A stretch of DNA of 64,000 bases from JAFDWI01 sp040255345 (GTDB lineage: Bacteria; Actinomycetota; Acidimicrobiia; Acidimicrobiales; Iamiaceae): NCBI GenBank assembly GCA_040255345.1, contig JBDZUV010000001.1:1-64000 (forward strand). The letters are read 5' to 3'. Shown piece by piece: positions 8,755 through 17,906 of this stretch. Made by a program: the position numbers and the translations under genes. The notes under the pieces were generated by a model that saw only the letters and a list, made by a program, of their open reading frames with translations, was not told the origin of the DNA and made no database searches. Position 1 is the stretch's first letter, and each line of letters opens with the position of its first letter.

Positions 8755-10139
8755 GATCGACGGCGGACCCGCAACTTCACCGGGGTCGATCCCAGACCGA
8801 GTTCGTCCCGCAGCGTGTTCTCCAGGTACCGCAGGTAGGTGCGGGGAAGTTCCCGGTTCGTGAACAACGTGAAGGTCGGTGGGTCGGTTGCCACCTGGGT
8901 CGCGTACAACACGCGGGCCCCCTGGGGCGCCGGATGTGCCGATTGTGCCGACGCCATGATCGCGTTGACCCGCCGGGTCGGCACCCGACTGCGGTACGCG
9001 GTCACCACGTCCGACAGTGCCGGGAGCAACTTCTGGACCCCTTTGCCCGTCAGGGCGCTGATCTTCAACACGACGCTGTCGCCCAGGAACGCGAGCCGTC
9101 GGCCCACTTGTGCGGTGACATCCAGGCGGCGCTCCGGGTCGAGCAGTTCCCATTTGTTGAGCACCACCACGATCGGACATCCCGCCGCGTCGACCCGCTC
9201 GGCGAGCCGCTGGTCCTGATGGGTGATCCCCTCGGTCGCGTCGATGACCAACAGGGCGATGTCGGCGGTGTCGACCGAGGCGAGTGCCCGGATCGTCGAG
9301 AAGCGTTCGGTGCCGGCGTCGACCCTGCTGCGTCGACGCATGCCGGCGGTGTCCACGAAACGGATCGGACCGTCGTCGGTCTCCACCACGGTGTCGATCG
9401 AGTCCCTGGTCGTACCGGGTAGATCGTGGACCACCGATCGGTCTTCACCGATGAGACGGTTGAAAAGCGTGGACTTGCCGACGTTCGGGCGCCCGACCAG
9501 GGCCACCGCGAAGAGCCGTGCGGCCTCGTCGTCGCCGGAGGCCTCCCGGATCGACTGCTCGGAATCCTCCTCGGGAGTGGGTTCGACCGCCGGACCGAAC
9601 GACGCCTCGAGTTCCTGGACCACACGGTCCATCAGGTCGCCGGCATTGCGTCCGTGCAGGGCGCTGACCCCGACGGGCTCGCCGAAGCCCAGTGCCAGGA
9701 AATCCCAGATCATGCCTTCATGGAGCGAATCGTCGACCTTGTTGGCCACGACGACGACCGGGCCGCCGCGCTGTCGGAGCAACTGGGCGATCTGGGCATC
9801 GTCGTCACCGGGGCCGAGGGTGGCGTCGACGACCAACAGCGCGAGATCGGCGTCTCCGATCGCCTGCTCGGACTGTTCGGAAACCTTGATGTCGAGCGCG
9901 TCACCGTGGCGCATCCAACCACCGGTGTCGACCACCACGAAGGGATACCCGTTCCACTCGCAGGTGACTTCCTTGCGGTCGCGGGTGACCCCCGGGCGGG
10001 CCTCGACGATCGCTTCGCGACGGCCGATCATCCGGTTCAAGAGCGTGGACTTGCCGACGTTGGGGCGACCGACGATCGCGACGATCGGGAGTCGCCGGGG
10101 ATCGGATCGGTTGGTGACGGACATAGGTGGCGTCGGCAT
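8751..10139 (-). CDS. der: Ribosome-assembly GTPase Der (EngA)
   Basis: 462 residues with two tandem TrmE-Era-type G domains. Domain 1 has GRPNVGKS (about 24-31), DTGGW and NKVD; domain 2 has a second GRPNVGKS (about 216), DTAGMRR and NKWE, followed by a KH-like C-terminal domain. Der acts in maturation of the 50S ribosomal subunit. Two starts are possible (10139 or ATG 10124); the first in-frame ATG is listed. Translationally coupled to the downstream AarF-like kinase. Confidence 0.95.
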   Translation of the reverse strand: MPTPPMSVTNRSDPRRLPIVAIVGRPNVGKSTLLNRMIGRREAIVEARPGVTRDRKEVTCEWNGYPFVVVDTGGWMRHGDALDIKVSEQSEQAIGDADLALLVVDATLGPGDDDAQIAQLLRQRGGPVVVVANKVDDSLHEGMIWDFLALGFGEPVGVSALHGRNAGDLMDRVVQELEASFGPAVEPTPEEDSEQSIREASGDDEAARLFAVALVGRPNVGKSTLFNRLIGEDRSVVHDLPGTTRDSIDTVVETDDGPIRFVDTAGMRRRSRVDAGTERFSTIRALASVDTADIALLVIDATEGITHQDQRLAERVDAAGCPIVVVLNKWELLDPERRLDVTAQVGRRLAFLGDSVVLKISALTGKGVQKLLPALSDVVTAYRSRVPTRRVNAIMASAQSAHPAPQGARVLYATQVATDPPTFTLFTNRELPRTYLRYLENTLRDELGLGSTPVKLRVRRRS

Positions 10140-10229
10140 CCCACGGGTGCGAAGGGCGAGGTGGACGATCTGACCACCGGACCCACAACGGTAGAGGTTC
10201 GGCGCACCGCGCCGGCCAACGGGCTCCTG

Positions 10230-12512
10230 CTACTCGCGGGCGATCAGCCGGTGCAGGTGAGGATCGTCGAGATCGGGTCGATCCAGTGCGTGACTCTGGA
10301 TCTCGACGTCGTGGACGGTGCCCTCGAAGGTGAACGGCGGATCGTAGGCATCACTCAGCGGAAGACCCGCGTCATGGCCGAGCCGCAGGCCGGCACCGCC
10401 GATCTGCCACCGGAACGGCAGGTCGGTGTCCAGGGCTGCACCGGCGGATTCCTCGTCGTCGACGAACAGTCGGATCGGCCCGCCCCCGCCCTCCAGCCTG
10501 CGGTACTCGAACGCGATCTCGTGGTCACCGGCCCCCAGCGGGCGCCGACCGGTGAGATCGTGGGGCTGTCCGAACAGCCGGACGTGCGCCCGCGGGTGCC
10601 CGTGGTCCAGCCAGATCCCCCATCCACTGTTCCAGTCGCCCAGCGCGGCGACGACCCCCGAATCGGTGTCGGACGCGCAGGTGACGTGGGCGAGGATCGT
10701 GAAACCCGGACCCATCGGTGGCAGAAAGTCCTCGGCGATCGGCGACCCTCCCGGCCGGTAGGTCATGGTGAAACCCGACGGCCACGGGTTCGGGTCCAAG
10801 GCGATGCTCCGGCCGGTGAAGGTGTCATCGAGCGGCAACACCTGGTTCCGGCCCGCCTCGGTCCACCACGCCTGTTGGAGTTCGGCCAGCTTGTCGGGAT
10901 GCTCGTCGGCCAGATCGTGCACCTCGGCGAAGTCGTCCGCGAGGCGGTACAGGTGCCAACGGTCGTCCGCGAAGCGGTGCGAGCCGATCACCAGTTCCTG
11001 CTCCACGGTCATCTGCGCACCCACATGGTCGGTCGTGGCCTTCCAGCCGTCGAGGTACATCGCCCGGGACCCCAACAGTTCGAAGTACTGGCTGGTGCGT
11101 GGCGACGGCGCACTGGCGTCGTCGAAGGTGGCGAGCATGCTCGTCCCGTCCAGCGGACGTTGGTCGACCCCGTCGATGGTGTCGGGCCGCTCCACGCCGG
11201 TCGCCGCGAGCACGGTCGGCAACAGGTCGACGGCGTGACAGAACTGGTCGCGCACCCGTCCTCGGTGAGCGGTGTCGATGCGCGCCGGCCAGCGGACGAT
11301 CAGCGGCGTCCGCACGCCGCCCAACCAGGTGAAACGCTTCCACAACTTGAACGGGGTGTTCCCGGCCCAGGCCCAACCCCAGGGGTAGTGCTCGTAGGAT
11401 CGCGGACCGCCCAGGTGTTCCATCGACGCGATCGTCTCGTCGACGTCGTCGAGACGATCGTGGGTGAACCGCAACTCGTTGAACGAGCCGTGGGGGCCAC
11501 CTTCGGCGCTGGCCCCGTTGTCGGAACACAACATGACGAGGGTGTTCTCGGTGACGCCCATCGTGTCGAGTTCGGCGAGCAGGCGACCGATCTGGGCGTC
11601 GGTGTGGGCCAGGAACCCCGCGTAGACCTCCATCATGCGGGCGAACAGGCGACGTCGGTCCGCGTCGAGATCGGCCCAGGGGGTCACCCAGGGCGGCCGG
11701 TCGCTGGGGGTCGTGCCCGCGGGCACGATGCCCGAGGCCATCTGGCGGGCCACGATCTGTTCGCGCCACGCGTCCCAACCTGCGTCGAAATGACCGCGGA
11801 ACCGTTCGATCCATGCGGCCGGAGCCTGGTGCGGTGCATGCTGTGCGCCGGTCGCGAACCACAGGAGGAACGGCTTGTGCGGGGTCGCCTGTCTGACGTC
11901 ACGGACGAAGCCGAGCGCCCGGTCGCACAGGTCCTCGGTCAGGTGGTAGCCGTCGCGCCAGTCCCCCGGCGGGCCGACGTGGTGGTTGTCACTGACCAGT
12001 TCGGGGGCGAACTGGTTCGTGTCGCCGGCGAGGAACCCGTAGTAGCGCTCGAAGCCCAGACCGAGCGGCCACTGGTCGAACGGTCCCGAGGCCGACACCT
12101 CCCACCGGGGCACGAGATGCCACTTGCCGACGGCGAACGTCGCGTAGCCGGCGTCACGGAGCAGCCGGGGCAGCGCCACCGCGGACTTCGGAATGTGGGC
12201 GTCGTAACCGGGAAAGCCGATGGGAACCTCGGGCAGGAACCCCATACCGACCGCATGGTGGTTCTGCCCGGTCAACATCGCCGCGCGGGTCGGGGAACAC
12301 ATCGCGGTGACATGGTGGTTCCGGTAGCGCAGACCGTGCCGGGCGAGCGACGAGATCGCCGGGGTGGCGATGTCGGATCCGAACGGTTCGAGCTGCGCGA
12401 AGCCGACGTCGTCGAGCACGATCACGACGACGTTCGGCGCCGTGGGCGGTGGCTTCGGCGCCAGTCGAGGCCGGGGTGTCGATTCGGCGATGGTGGTCGA
12501 GATCAGCTGCAC
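10230..12512 (-). CDS. Large arylsulfatase (AtsA-like)
   Basis: About 760 residues. Formylglycine-dependent sulfatase: the modification site CSPTR begins at C72, within CSPTRAAMLTG, and the metal aspartates DD are at 34-35. Length, the VGKWHL motif and the C-terminal lectin-like beta domain match the AtsA-type sulfatases of mycobacteria. No signal peptide is evident, so it may be cytosolic or exported unconventionally. Activity requires a formylglycine-generating enzyme not present here. The GTG at 12512 is the most likely start because the coding character fades upstream; divergent from ispH with about 100 bases between. Confidence 0.85.
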   Translation of the reverse strand: MQLISTTIAESTPRPRLAPKPPPTAPNVVVIVLDDVGFAQLEPFGSDIATPAISSLARHGLRYRNHHVTAMCSPTRAAMLTGQNHHAVGMGFLPEVPIGFPGYDAHIPKSAVALPRLLRDAGYATFAVGKWHLVPRWEVSASGPFDQWPLGLGFERYYGFLAGDTNQFAPELVSDNHHVGPPGDWRDGYHLTEDLCDRALGFVRDVRQATPHKPFLLWFATGAQHAPHQAPAAWIERFRGHFDAGWDAWREQIVARQMASGIVPAGTTPSDRPPWVTPWADLDADRRRLFARMMEVYAGFLAHTDAQIGRLLAELDTMGVTENTLVMLCSDNGASAEGGPHGSFNELRFTHDRLDDVDETIASMEHLGGPRSYEHYPWGWAWAGNTPFKLWKRFTWLGGVRTPLIVRWPARIDTAHRGRVRDQFCHAVDLLPTVLAATGVERPDTIDGVDQRPLDGTSMLATFDDASAPSPRTSQYFELLGSRAMYLDGWKATTDHVGAQMTVEQELVIGSHRFADDRWHLYRLADDFAEVHDLADEHPDKLAELQQAWWTEAGRNQVLPLDDTFTGRSIALDPNPWPSGFTMTYRPGGSPIAEDFLPPMGPGFTILAHVTCASDTDSGVVAALGDWNSGWGIWLDHGHPRAHVRLFGQPHDLTGRRPLGAGDHEIAFEYRRLEGGGGPIRLFVDDEESAGAALDTDLPFRWQIGGAGLRLGHDAGLPLSDAYDPPFTFEGTVHDVEIQSHALDRPDLDDPHLHRLIARE

Positions 12513-12614
12513 GGCGTGCTCGCATTCGGCGGAGAGGACCCGCCGATCGGCGGATCCGGCATGTGACCGACGTGACAAGGTCGCCCGTCGGCCGGGCACA
12601 GTAGCCTGCGGAGC

Positions 12615-13655
12615 ATGGACGTCGACCGGGTGTTGTTGGCCGCGCCCCGAGGGTTCTGCGCGGGCGTCGAGATGGCGATCAAGGCGCTGGCCTGGATGGT
12701 GGGCGCATTCGAACCGCCCGTGTACTGCTATCACCAGATCGTGCACAACGCGATCGTGGTGAAGCGCTTCGAGCAGATGGGCGTGGTGTTCATCGACGAC
12801 ATCGACGAGGTTCCCCCGGGAGCCCCGGTGATGCTGTCGGCGCACGGCTCGGCACCCGAAGTCGTCGCCGGGGCGAGCGAGCGCGGTGGCTTCGTGGTCG
12901 ATGCGGTCTGTCCGCTGGTCACCAAGGTGCACCACGAGGTCCGCACCCGCGCCGCGAAGGACTACGACATCATCTACATCGCGCACGAAGGTCACGAAGA
13001 GGCGATCGGTACCGTCGCGGAAGCGCCCGAAGGGCGGATCCACCAGGTCGAATCGATCGCCGAGATCGACGCGCTGGACGACTTCGCCGGTCCGGTCGCG
13101 CTGCTCACCCAGACGACCCTCAGCCAACACGACTGGTCACTGCTCGCCGCCCACGCCCATGAACGCTTCCCCGACATGTGGATGCCCGGACGCAAGGACC
13201 TGTGCTTCGCCACGACCAATCGTCAGGACGCGCTGATCGAGATGGCGCACCGCTGCGACACGGTGATCGTGATCGGTTCGGAGAACTCGTCGAACACCCG
13301 GGCACTCGCCCGCATCGCCACCGACGAGGGCTGCCCGAGGGTCCTGCGGGTCAACGGCGCCGACGAGCTGCCCGACGATCTGGAAGGCACGGTCGGGGTG
13401 ACCGCGGGGGCGTCTGCGCCCGACGAACTGGTGACCGACGTGATCGACCGCCTGGCGCCACGTGGCGGCGTCGAAGAGGTGCATCTGACCGACGAGGACG
13501 AGTACTTCCCGCCGCCGCGGAGCCTCCGCCCCCTGATCAACGCCGTGTCGACGTTGGCGACCTTCGGGCTCGGGACGACGCCCGGGCACGGGCCGAGCGC
13601 CGATGACCGCCGGATGAGCGCGAGTCGGGTCCTGGCGGGCCTCGCGGGTCGCTGA
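12615..13655 (+). CDS. ispH: 4-hydroxy-3-methylbut-2-enyl diphosphate reductase (IspH/LytB)
   Basis: 346-residue 4Fe-4S enzyme for the last step of the MEP isoprenoid pathway, making IPP and DMAPP. The three cluster cysteines are C15 (PRGFCAGV), C99 (DAVCPLV) and C197 (KDLCFATTNRQ). The catalytic HEGHEE region lies near 124-129 and the SSNT motif of the substrate pocket is present. It implies isoprenoid supply for the polyprenol-linked glycosylation genes further right. Confidence 0.95.
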   Translation: MDVDRVLLAAPRGFCAGVEMAIKALAWMVGAFEPPVYCYHQIVHNAIVVKRFEQMGVVFIDDIDEVPPGAPVMLSAHGSAPEVVAGASERGGFVVDAVCPLVTKVHHEVRTRAAKDYDIIYIAHEGHEEAIGTVAEAPEGRIHQVESIAEIDALDDFAGPVALLTQTTLSQHDWSLLAAHAHERFPDMWMPGRKDLCFATTNRQDALIEMAHRCDTVIVIGSENSSNTRALARIATDEGCPRVLRVNGADELPDDLEGTVGVTAGASAPDELVTDVIDRLAPRGGVEEVHLTDEDEYFPPPRSLRPLINAVSTLATFGLGTTPGHGPSADDRRMSASRVLAGLAGR

Positions 13656-13701
13656 ACCGAACTCCCGTCTCAGCAACGCCCGAGAGAAGAGGACGCGCCC
13701 C

Positions 13702-14109
13702 ATGGAGCCGGTGACCTGGAACACCGTCCGTCTGTTCTTCCACGTCGTCGCGGCGACGATCTGGGTCGGTGGGCAGTTCACGCTCGCCGGTCTGGTGCCC
13801 GGCGCACGCCGGATCGACCCAGACCTGCCCAGGACCCTCGCCCGCCGTTTCAATCGTCTGGCATGGCCGGCATTCGGCGTGCTGGTCGTCACGGGTCTCT
13901 GGAACATCGCCGCGGTCCGCGGGTTCCACGACGGTGACACCGCCTGGCGTGTCACGCTCGTGGTCAAGGTGATCGTCGTGGGGGTTTCGGGGCTGTCCGC
14001 GTTCGCCCATCAGCGTTCGACGTCGACCCTCGGGCTCGCGGTGTGGGGGACCCTCACGTCGCTCTCGGCGGTCGCGGCGCTCTGGCTCGGGGTGATGCTG
14101 GGTACCTGA
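13702..14109 (+). CDS. Small CopD-like integral membrane protein
   Basis: 135 residues, almost entirely four hydrophobic segments (about 8-32, 48-66, 82-100, 108-132). The first segment carries the FFHVVAATIWVGG motif seen in CopD-type and related membrane proteins that may bind copper or haem through the histidine. 46 bases after ispH on the same strand. Function unknown; CopD similarity is by pattern only. Confidence 0.7.
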   Translation: MEPVTWNTVRLFFHVVAATIWVGGQFTLAGLVPGARRIDPDLPRTLARRFNRLAWPAFGVLVVTGLWNIAAVRGFHDGDTAWRVTLVVKVIVVGVSGLSAFAHQRSTSTLGLAVWGTLTSLSAVAALWLGVMLGT

Positions 14110-14178
14110 ACCGGGCGACGGTCGGCGCCGGTGACGGTACTGACTCGTCCAGCGGCGGTGGCGGTAGGGTCCATTCTC

Positions 14179-16560
14179 ATGCACGACGCGCTACTGGCCA
14201 CCCCGTCCTCCGAGCTCAGAGAGCGGGCGCGGGCCATCCGAGATCAGGCCTTCGGGACGCGGGTCACCTACTCCCCCAAGGTGTTCATCCCGTTGACCAT
14301 GCTCTGTCGGGACCGGTGCGGCTACTGCACCTTCGCCCAGCCACCGGCACGCCTGGAACACCCCTACCTCGAACTCGACGAGGTGCTGCGGATCGCCGAA
14401 CGGGGCGCCGAGGCCGGCTGCCACGAGGCACTGTTCACCCTCGGTGAGCGACCCGAGGAGCGGTACCCGGTCGCTGCGGAGTGGTTGCGTGACCACGGCT
14501 ACGACTCGACGATCCACTACGTCGCGGTCGCTTCCGCCGCGGTGCGGGACCAGACCGGCCTGCTCCCCCACGCGAACGCCGGCGCGCTGTACCCCGACGA
14601 ACTCGCGTTGCTCCGTGGCGTCGCGCCCAGCCAGGGCATGATGATCGAATCACTGAACGGTGACCTGGACGCGCACCGTGGCAGTCCGGACAAGACGCCC
14701 GAGCGGCGCCTCGCCACGCTCGAAGCGGCGGGACGACTCGCGATCCCCTTCACCACCGGCATCCTCGTGGGCATCGGCGAATCCGCGCAGGACCGTCTCG
14801 ACGCGCTGGTCGCGATCGCGGACGCGCACGCCCGCCACGGTCACGTTCAGGAGGTGATCGTGCAGAACTTCCTTCCCAAGCCCGGCACCGCGATGCACCG
14901 CGCGCCGGCGTGTGACCCCGAGGTCTACGCCGACACGGTCGCATTGGCGAGGATCGTTCTGCCCGCCGACGTGCACCTGCAGGCGCCGCCGAACCTGTCC
15001 GACGAGTTCGGTCACCTGCTCGACTCCGGAATCGACGACTGGGGTGGCGTCTCACCGGTCACCGCCGACCACGTCAACCCCGAACGTCCCTGGCCGGCAC
15101 TGGACCGCCTGCGCGAGGTCACCGAAGCTCACGGTCACGTCCTCGCGCCTCGGCTGACGGTCCACCCCGAATGGGTGCTCGAACCGGCACGCTGGCTGGA
15201 CGAGGCGAACCGCTTTCCGGTGCTGGATCGTTCCGACGCCGAAGGCCTGGCGCGCGACGACCCGGGCGCCGTGTTCCCCGAACAGATCGCCGCGGCGATC
15301 GACGCGGGGAGCGGCGCCGACGTCGTGCAGGTCGGCCACCGCAACACCGCCTGGTACTCGGGCGCCGAGGCGGACCCGCCACTGCTCGCCGAGGCCGGCA
15401 CGTCTGCGCGGGCGTCCGTCGCCGGCGTGCGCGGTGCGGTCGCCGAAGTGCTCCAAGGTGTGCTCGACGGTGAGCGGGTGGGTGAAGACGAGATCGTCAC
15501 GCTGTTCGCGGCCCGGGGCCCCGAGGTGACCGCAGTGGCCGCGGTGGCCGACGAGCTGCGTCGCCGGACCGTCGGCGACGACATCACCTGGGTCCACAAC
15601 CGCAACATCAACTACACGAACGTCTGCACCTTCAAGTGCCGGTTCTGTGGGTTCTCCAAGGGGCCGCTGTCGCTGAATCTGCGGGGTCGCCCGTATCTGA
15701 TGACCCTGGACGACATCGCCGCACGTGCGGTCGAAGCGGCCGATCTGGGCGCGACCGAAGTGTGTCTGCAGGGTGGTATCCACCCGAACTTCGACGGCGA
15801 CTACTACGTCGACGTCGCACGGGCCGTCCACGCGGCGGCGCCCGGAATCCACATCCACGCCTTCACCGCGCTCGAGGTGACCGAAGGCGCGCGGCGTCTC
15901 GACGAGCCGCTCGCGCACTACCTGCAGCGCCTCGTCGAGGCAGGGCTCAAGACGCTCCCTGGCACGGCCGCAGAGATCCTCGACGACGAGATCCGCGCCG
16001 AGCTGTGCCCCGACAAGATCGACACCGAACAGTGGCTCGACGCGCACCGCACCGCGCATTCCGTCGGGCTGCGCTCGAACGTCACGATCATGTACGGCTC
16101 GATCGAGCAGCCCCGCCACTGGGCCCGACACCTGATCCGCACCCGTGACCTGCAGGACGAGACCGGCGGGTTCACCGAGTTCGTGCCGCTGCCGTTCGTC
16201 CACATGGCCTCGCCGATCTACCTGCACCGCCGCTCCCGCCGCGGCCCGACGTTCCGGGAGTCGGTGCTGATGCACGCCGTGGGTCGCATCGCCTATGCGG
16301 GGAGCATCGACAACGTCCAGGCCTCGTGGGTCAAGCTGGGTGCTCCCGGCGTCCGCCAGCTGTTGAGCGCCGGCGCGAACGACCTCGGTGGCACCCTCAT
16401 GGACGAGAACATCTCGCGGGCCGCCGGCGCCCAGCACGGCCAGATGATGGACGAGGCGGGGTTCGCCGAGTTGGTCGAACCCCTGGGTCGCCCGCTCGTG
16501 CAGCGCACCACCCTCTATGGCCGGGTCGACCGGCAGCGTGTCGACCCGATCGCGGTGTGA
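14179..16560 (+). CDS. fbiC: FO synthase FbiC (fused CofG-CofH)
   Basis: 793 residues from ATG 14179 (a GTG at 14131 would add 16 residues). Two radical-SAM halves make FO, the deazaflavin chromophore of coenzyme F420, from tyrosine and the riboflavin precursor 5-amino-6-ribitylaminouracil. The CofG half has CRDRCGYC (C43, C47, C50), the CofH half CTFKCRFC (C483, C487, C490). Blocks such as DDWGGVSP, EFVPLPFVH and GANDLGGTLM match actinobacterial FbiC. The start of the downstream gene overlaps its stop. F420-dependent oxidoreductases are expected elsewhere in the genome. Confidence 0.96.
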   Translation: MHDALLATPSSELRERARAIRDQAFGTRVTYSPKVFIPLTMLCRDRCGYCTFAQPPARLEHPYLELDEVLRIAERGAEAGCHEALFTLGERPEERYPVAAEWLRDHGYDSTIHYVAVASAAVRDQTGLLPHANAGALYPDELALLRGVAPSQGMMIESLNGDLDAHRGSPDKTPERRLATLEAAGRLAIPFTTGILVGIGESAQDRLDALVAIADAHARHGHVQEVIVQNFLPKPGTAMHRAPACDPEVYADTVALARIVLPADVHLQAPPNLSDEFGHLLDSGIDDWGGVSPVTADHVNPERPWPALDRLREVTEAHGHVLAPRLTVHPEWVLEPARWLDEANRFPVLDRSDAEGLARDDPGAVFPEQIAAAIDAGSGADVVQVGHRNTAWYSGAEADPPLLAEAGTSARASVAGVRGAVAEVLQGVLDGERVGEDEIVTLFAARGPEVTAVAAVADELRRRTVGDDITWVHNRNINYTNVCTFKCRFCGFSKGPLSLNLRGRPYLMTLDDIAARAVEAADLGATEVCLQGGIHPNFDGDYYVDVARAVHAAAPGIHIHAFTALEVTEGARRLDEPLAHYLQRLVEAGLKTLPGTAAEILDDEIRAELCPDKIDTEQWLDAHRTAHSVGLRSNVTIMYGSIEQPRHWARHLIRTRDLQDETGGFTEFVPLPFVHMASPIYLHRRSRRGPTFRESVLMHAVGRIAYAGSIDNVQASWVKLGAPGVRQLLSAGANDLGGTLMDENISRAAGAQHGQMMDEAGFAELVEPLGRPLVQRTTLYGRVDRQRVDPIAV

Positions 16561-17657
16561 CCGACGCCGAATCCGCGCCCGCGCCGAAGCGGCGACGCGC
16601 CACGACCGGCAACCCCGAATGGGATCAACGCATCGACGAACTCATCGACGAGATCGCCCCGGACCAGAACCGTGACCTGCTGCGCCAGGTCTTTCTCGAA
16701 GGGGTTCGCCTCGCCACGATCGACGCGGAACGACTCGACCTGAAGATCGCCTCGGCGGCGCTGCGGGAGATGCGCCAGGCGTTCGCCGCGTTCGCCCCGG
16801 TGAGGGGTCGCCGCAAGCTCACCGTGTTCGGTTCGGCACGAACGCAGGAATCGGATCCGTTGTACGTCCAGGCCCGGGAACTGGCCCGTGTCGCCGCCGA
16901 GCGCGGCTGGATGGCGGTCACCGGTGCCGGCCCCGGCATCATGCTCGCCGCCATGGAAGGCGCCGGGCGCGAGAATTCCTTCGGGGTGCGGATCCGCCTG
17001 CCCTTCGAGGCCGAAGCGAACGAGATCATCTCGGGTGACACGAAACTCGTGTCGATGAAGTACTTCTTCACCCGGAAGCTCATGCTGATGAAGGAGTCGG
17101 ATGCGTTCGTGGCGATGCCGGGAGGGTTCGGCACGCTGGACGAGACCGTGGAGCTCCTCACGCTGCAACAGACCGGCAAGGCCGTTCCCGCGCCGGTCGT
17201 CCTGCTCGACGTCCCCGGCGGTGACTACTGGCAGGCCTGGCAGCGTTTCGTCGAGGACCACGTCGCGGCGCGTGGCTACGTGAACCCGGCGGATCTCGGT
17301 CTGGTCCACCTGTGCGACGACCACGACGAGGCCCTCGCGTACATCGACCGGTACTACGCGAACTACCGCTCGATCCGCTGGTTCGGCGACAAGCTCGTCA
17401 TCCGGTTGAACACGGCGCCCGACGAGGCGCAGCTCGCTGCACTCAACGACCGGTTCGCGTCGATGACGACGGACGGGAAGGGCCTGGCGGTCACCGGCCC
17501 GAAACCGGCGGAGACCGCAGGGGGTGACGACCTCGGTGCCGATCGGGTCGAGCTGACACTCGACCCCTTCCGGATCGCCGAGTTGCACGTGCTCATCGAC
17601 GCGTTGAACGACCTCGTCGCCGCTCCCGTTCAGTCCCTCGAGGTCTCGGACACCTGA
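16557..17657 (+). CDS. LOG/lysine-decarboxylase-like Rossmann protein
   Basis: 366-residue TIGR00730-type protein. The PGGFGTLDE motif near residues 188-197 is the hallmark of LOG-family nucleotide phosphoribohydrolases, with the nucleotide-binding GAGPGIM segment upstream. It is longer than typical LOG proteins (about 190 residues), having an N-terminal helical region of about 75 residues and a C-terminal extension. The GTG start overlaps the fbiC stop (GTGA). Substrate (cytokinin-type or nucleotide 5'-monophosphate) cannot be told from sequence. Confidence 0.88.
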   Translation: MTDAESAPAPKRRRATTGNPEWDQRIDELIDEIAPDQNRDLLRQVFLEGVRLATIDAERLDLKIASAALREMRQAFAAFAPVRGRRKLTVFGSARTQESDPLYVQARELARVAAERGWMAVTGAGPGIMLAAMEGAGRENSFGVRIRLPFEAEANEIISGDTKLVSMKYFFTRKLMLMKESDAFVAMPGGFGTLDETVELLTLQQTGKAVPAPVVLLDVPGGDYWQAWQRFVEDHVAARGYVNPADLGLVHLCDDHDEALAYIDRYYANYRSIRWFGDKLVIRLNTAPDEAQLAALNDRFASMTTDGKGLAVTGPKPAETAGGDDLGADRVELTLDPFRIAELHVLIDALNDLVAAPVQSLEVSDT

Positions 17658-17845
17658 CGCAGCAGGCCGGCGGCCTTGTCGACGGCCGAGCGCGCACGGC
17701 TGAGCAGCTTCTCTTCGGTCGGCCGCCCCGGTGCGCCGGTCTCGAGCGCCTCGCGTAGGACCACCATGATCCGGTCGCCGAGCTGTTCGGAAATGGTCTC
17801 GAGTTGGGCCCGCAGGTCGTCGTGGGTGTCGTTCATGGAAGCCAT
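17630..17845 (-). CDS. Small helical hypothetical protein
   Basis: 71 residues from ATG 17845 (an ATG three codons further in, at 17836, is equally possible). Charged and amphipathic (for example DDLRAQLETISEQLGD), predicted as two or three helices. It overlaps the end of the LOG gene tail-to-tail by 28 bases and is divergent from the dipeptidase gene. No recognised family; codon character is consistent with a real gene. Confidence 0.55.
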   Translation of the reverse strand: MASMNDTHDDLRAQLETISEQLGDRIMVVLREALETGAPGRPTEEKLLSRARSAVDKAAGLLRQVSETSRD

Positions 17846-17906
17846 GGTCCCATGCCGGGGTGACAATCGGTCCGCGGTGACCGGGACCGGTAGGCTCGCC
17901 AGAGAG

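Noticed and set aside
5608..8838. A 1076-codon plus-strand frame across the SpoIIE phosphatase and kinase genes.
   Set aside because: It is the antisense shadow of clear minus-strand genes; its translation has no recognisable domain and biased Arg/Gly/His composition.
9426..12566. A 1046-codon plus-strand frame over der and the sulfatase gene.
   Set aside because: Antisense to two genes with diagnostic motifs; no domain in the frame.
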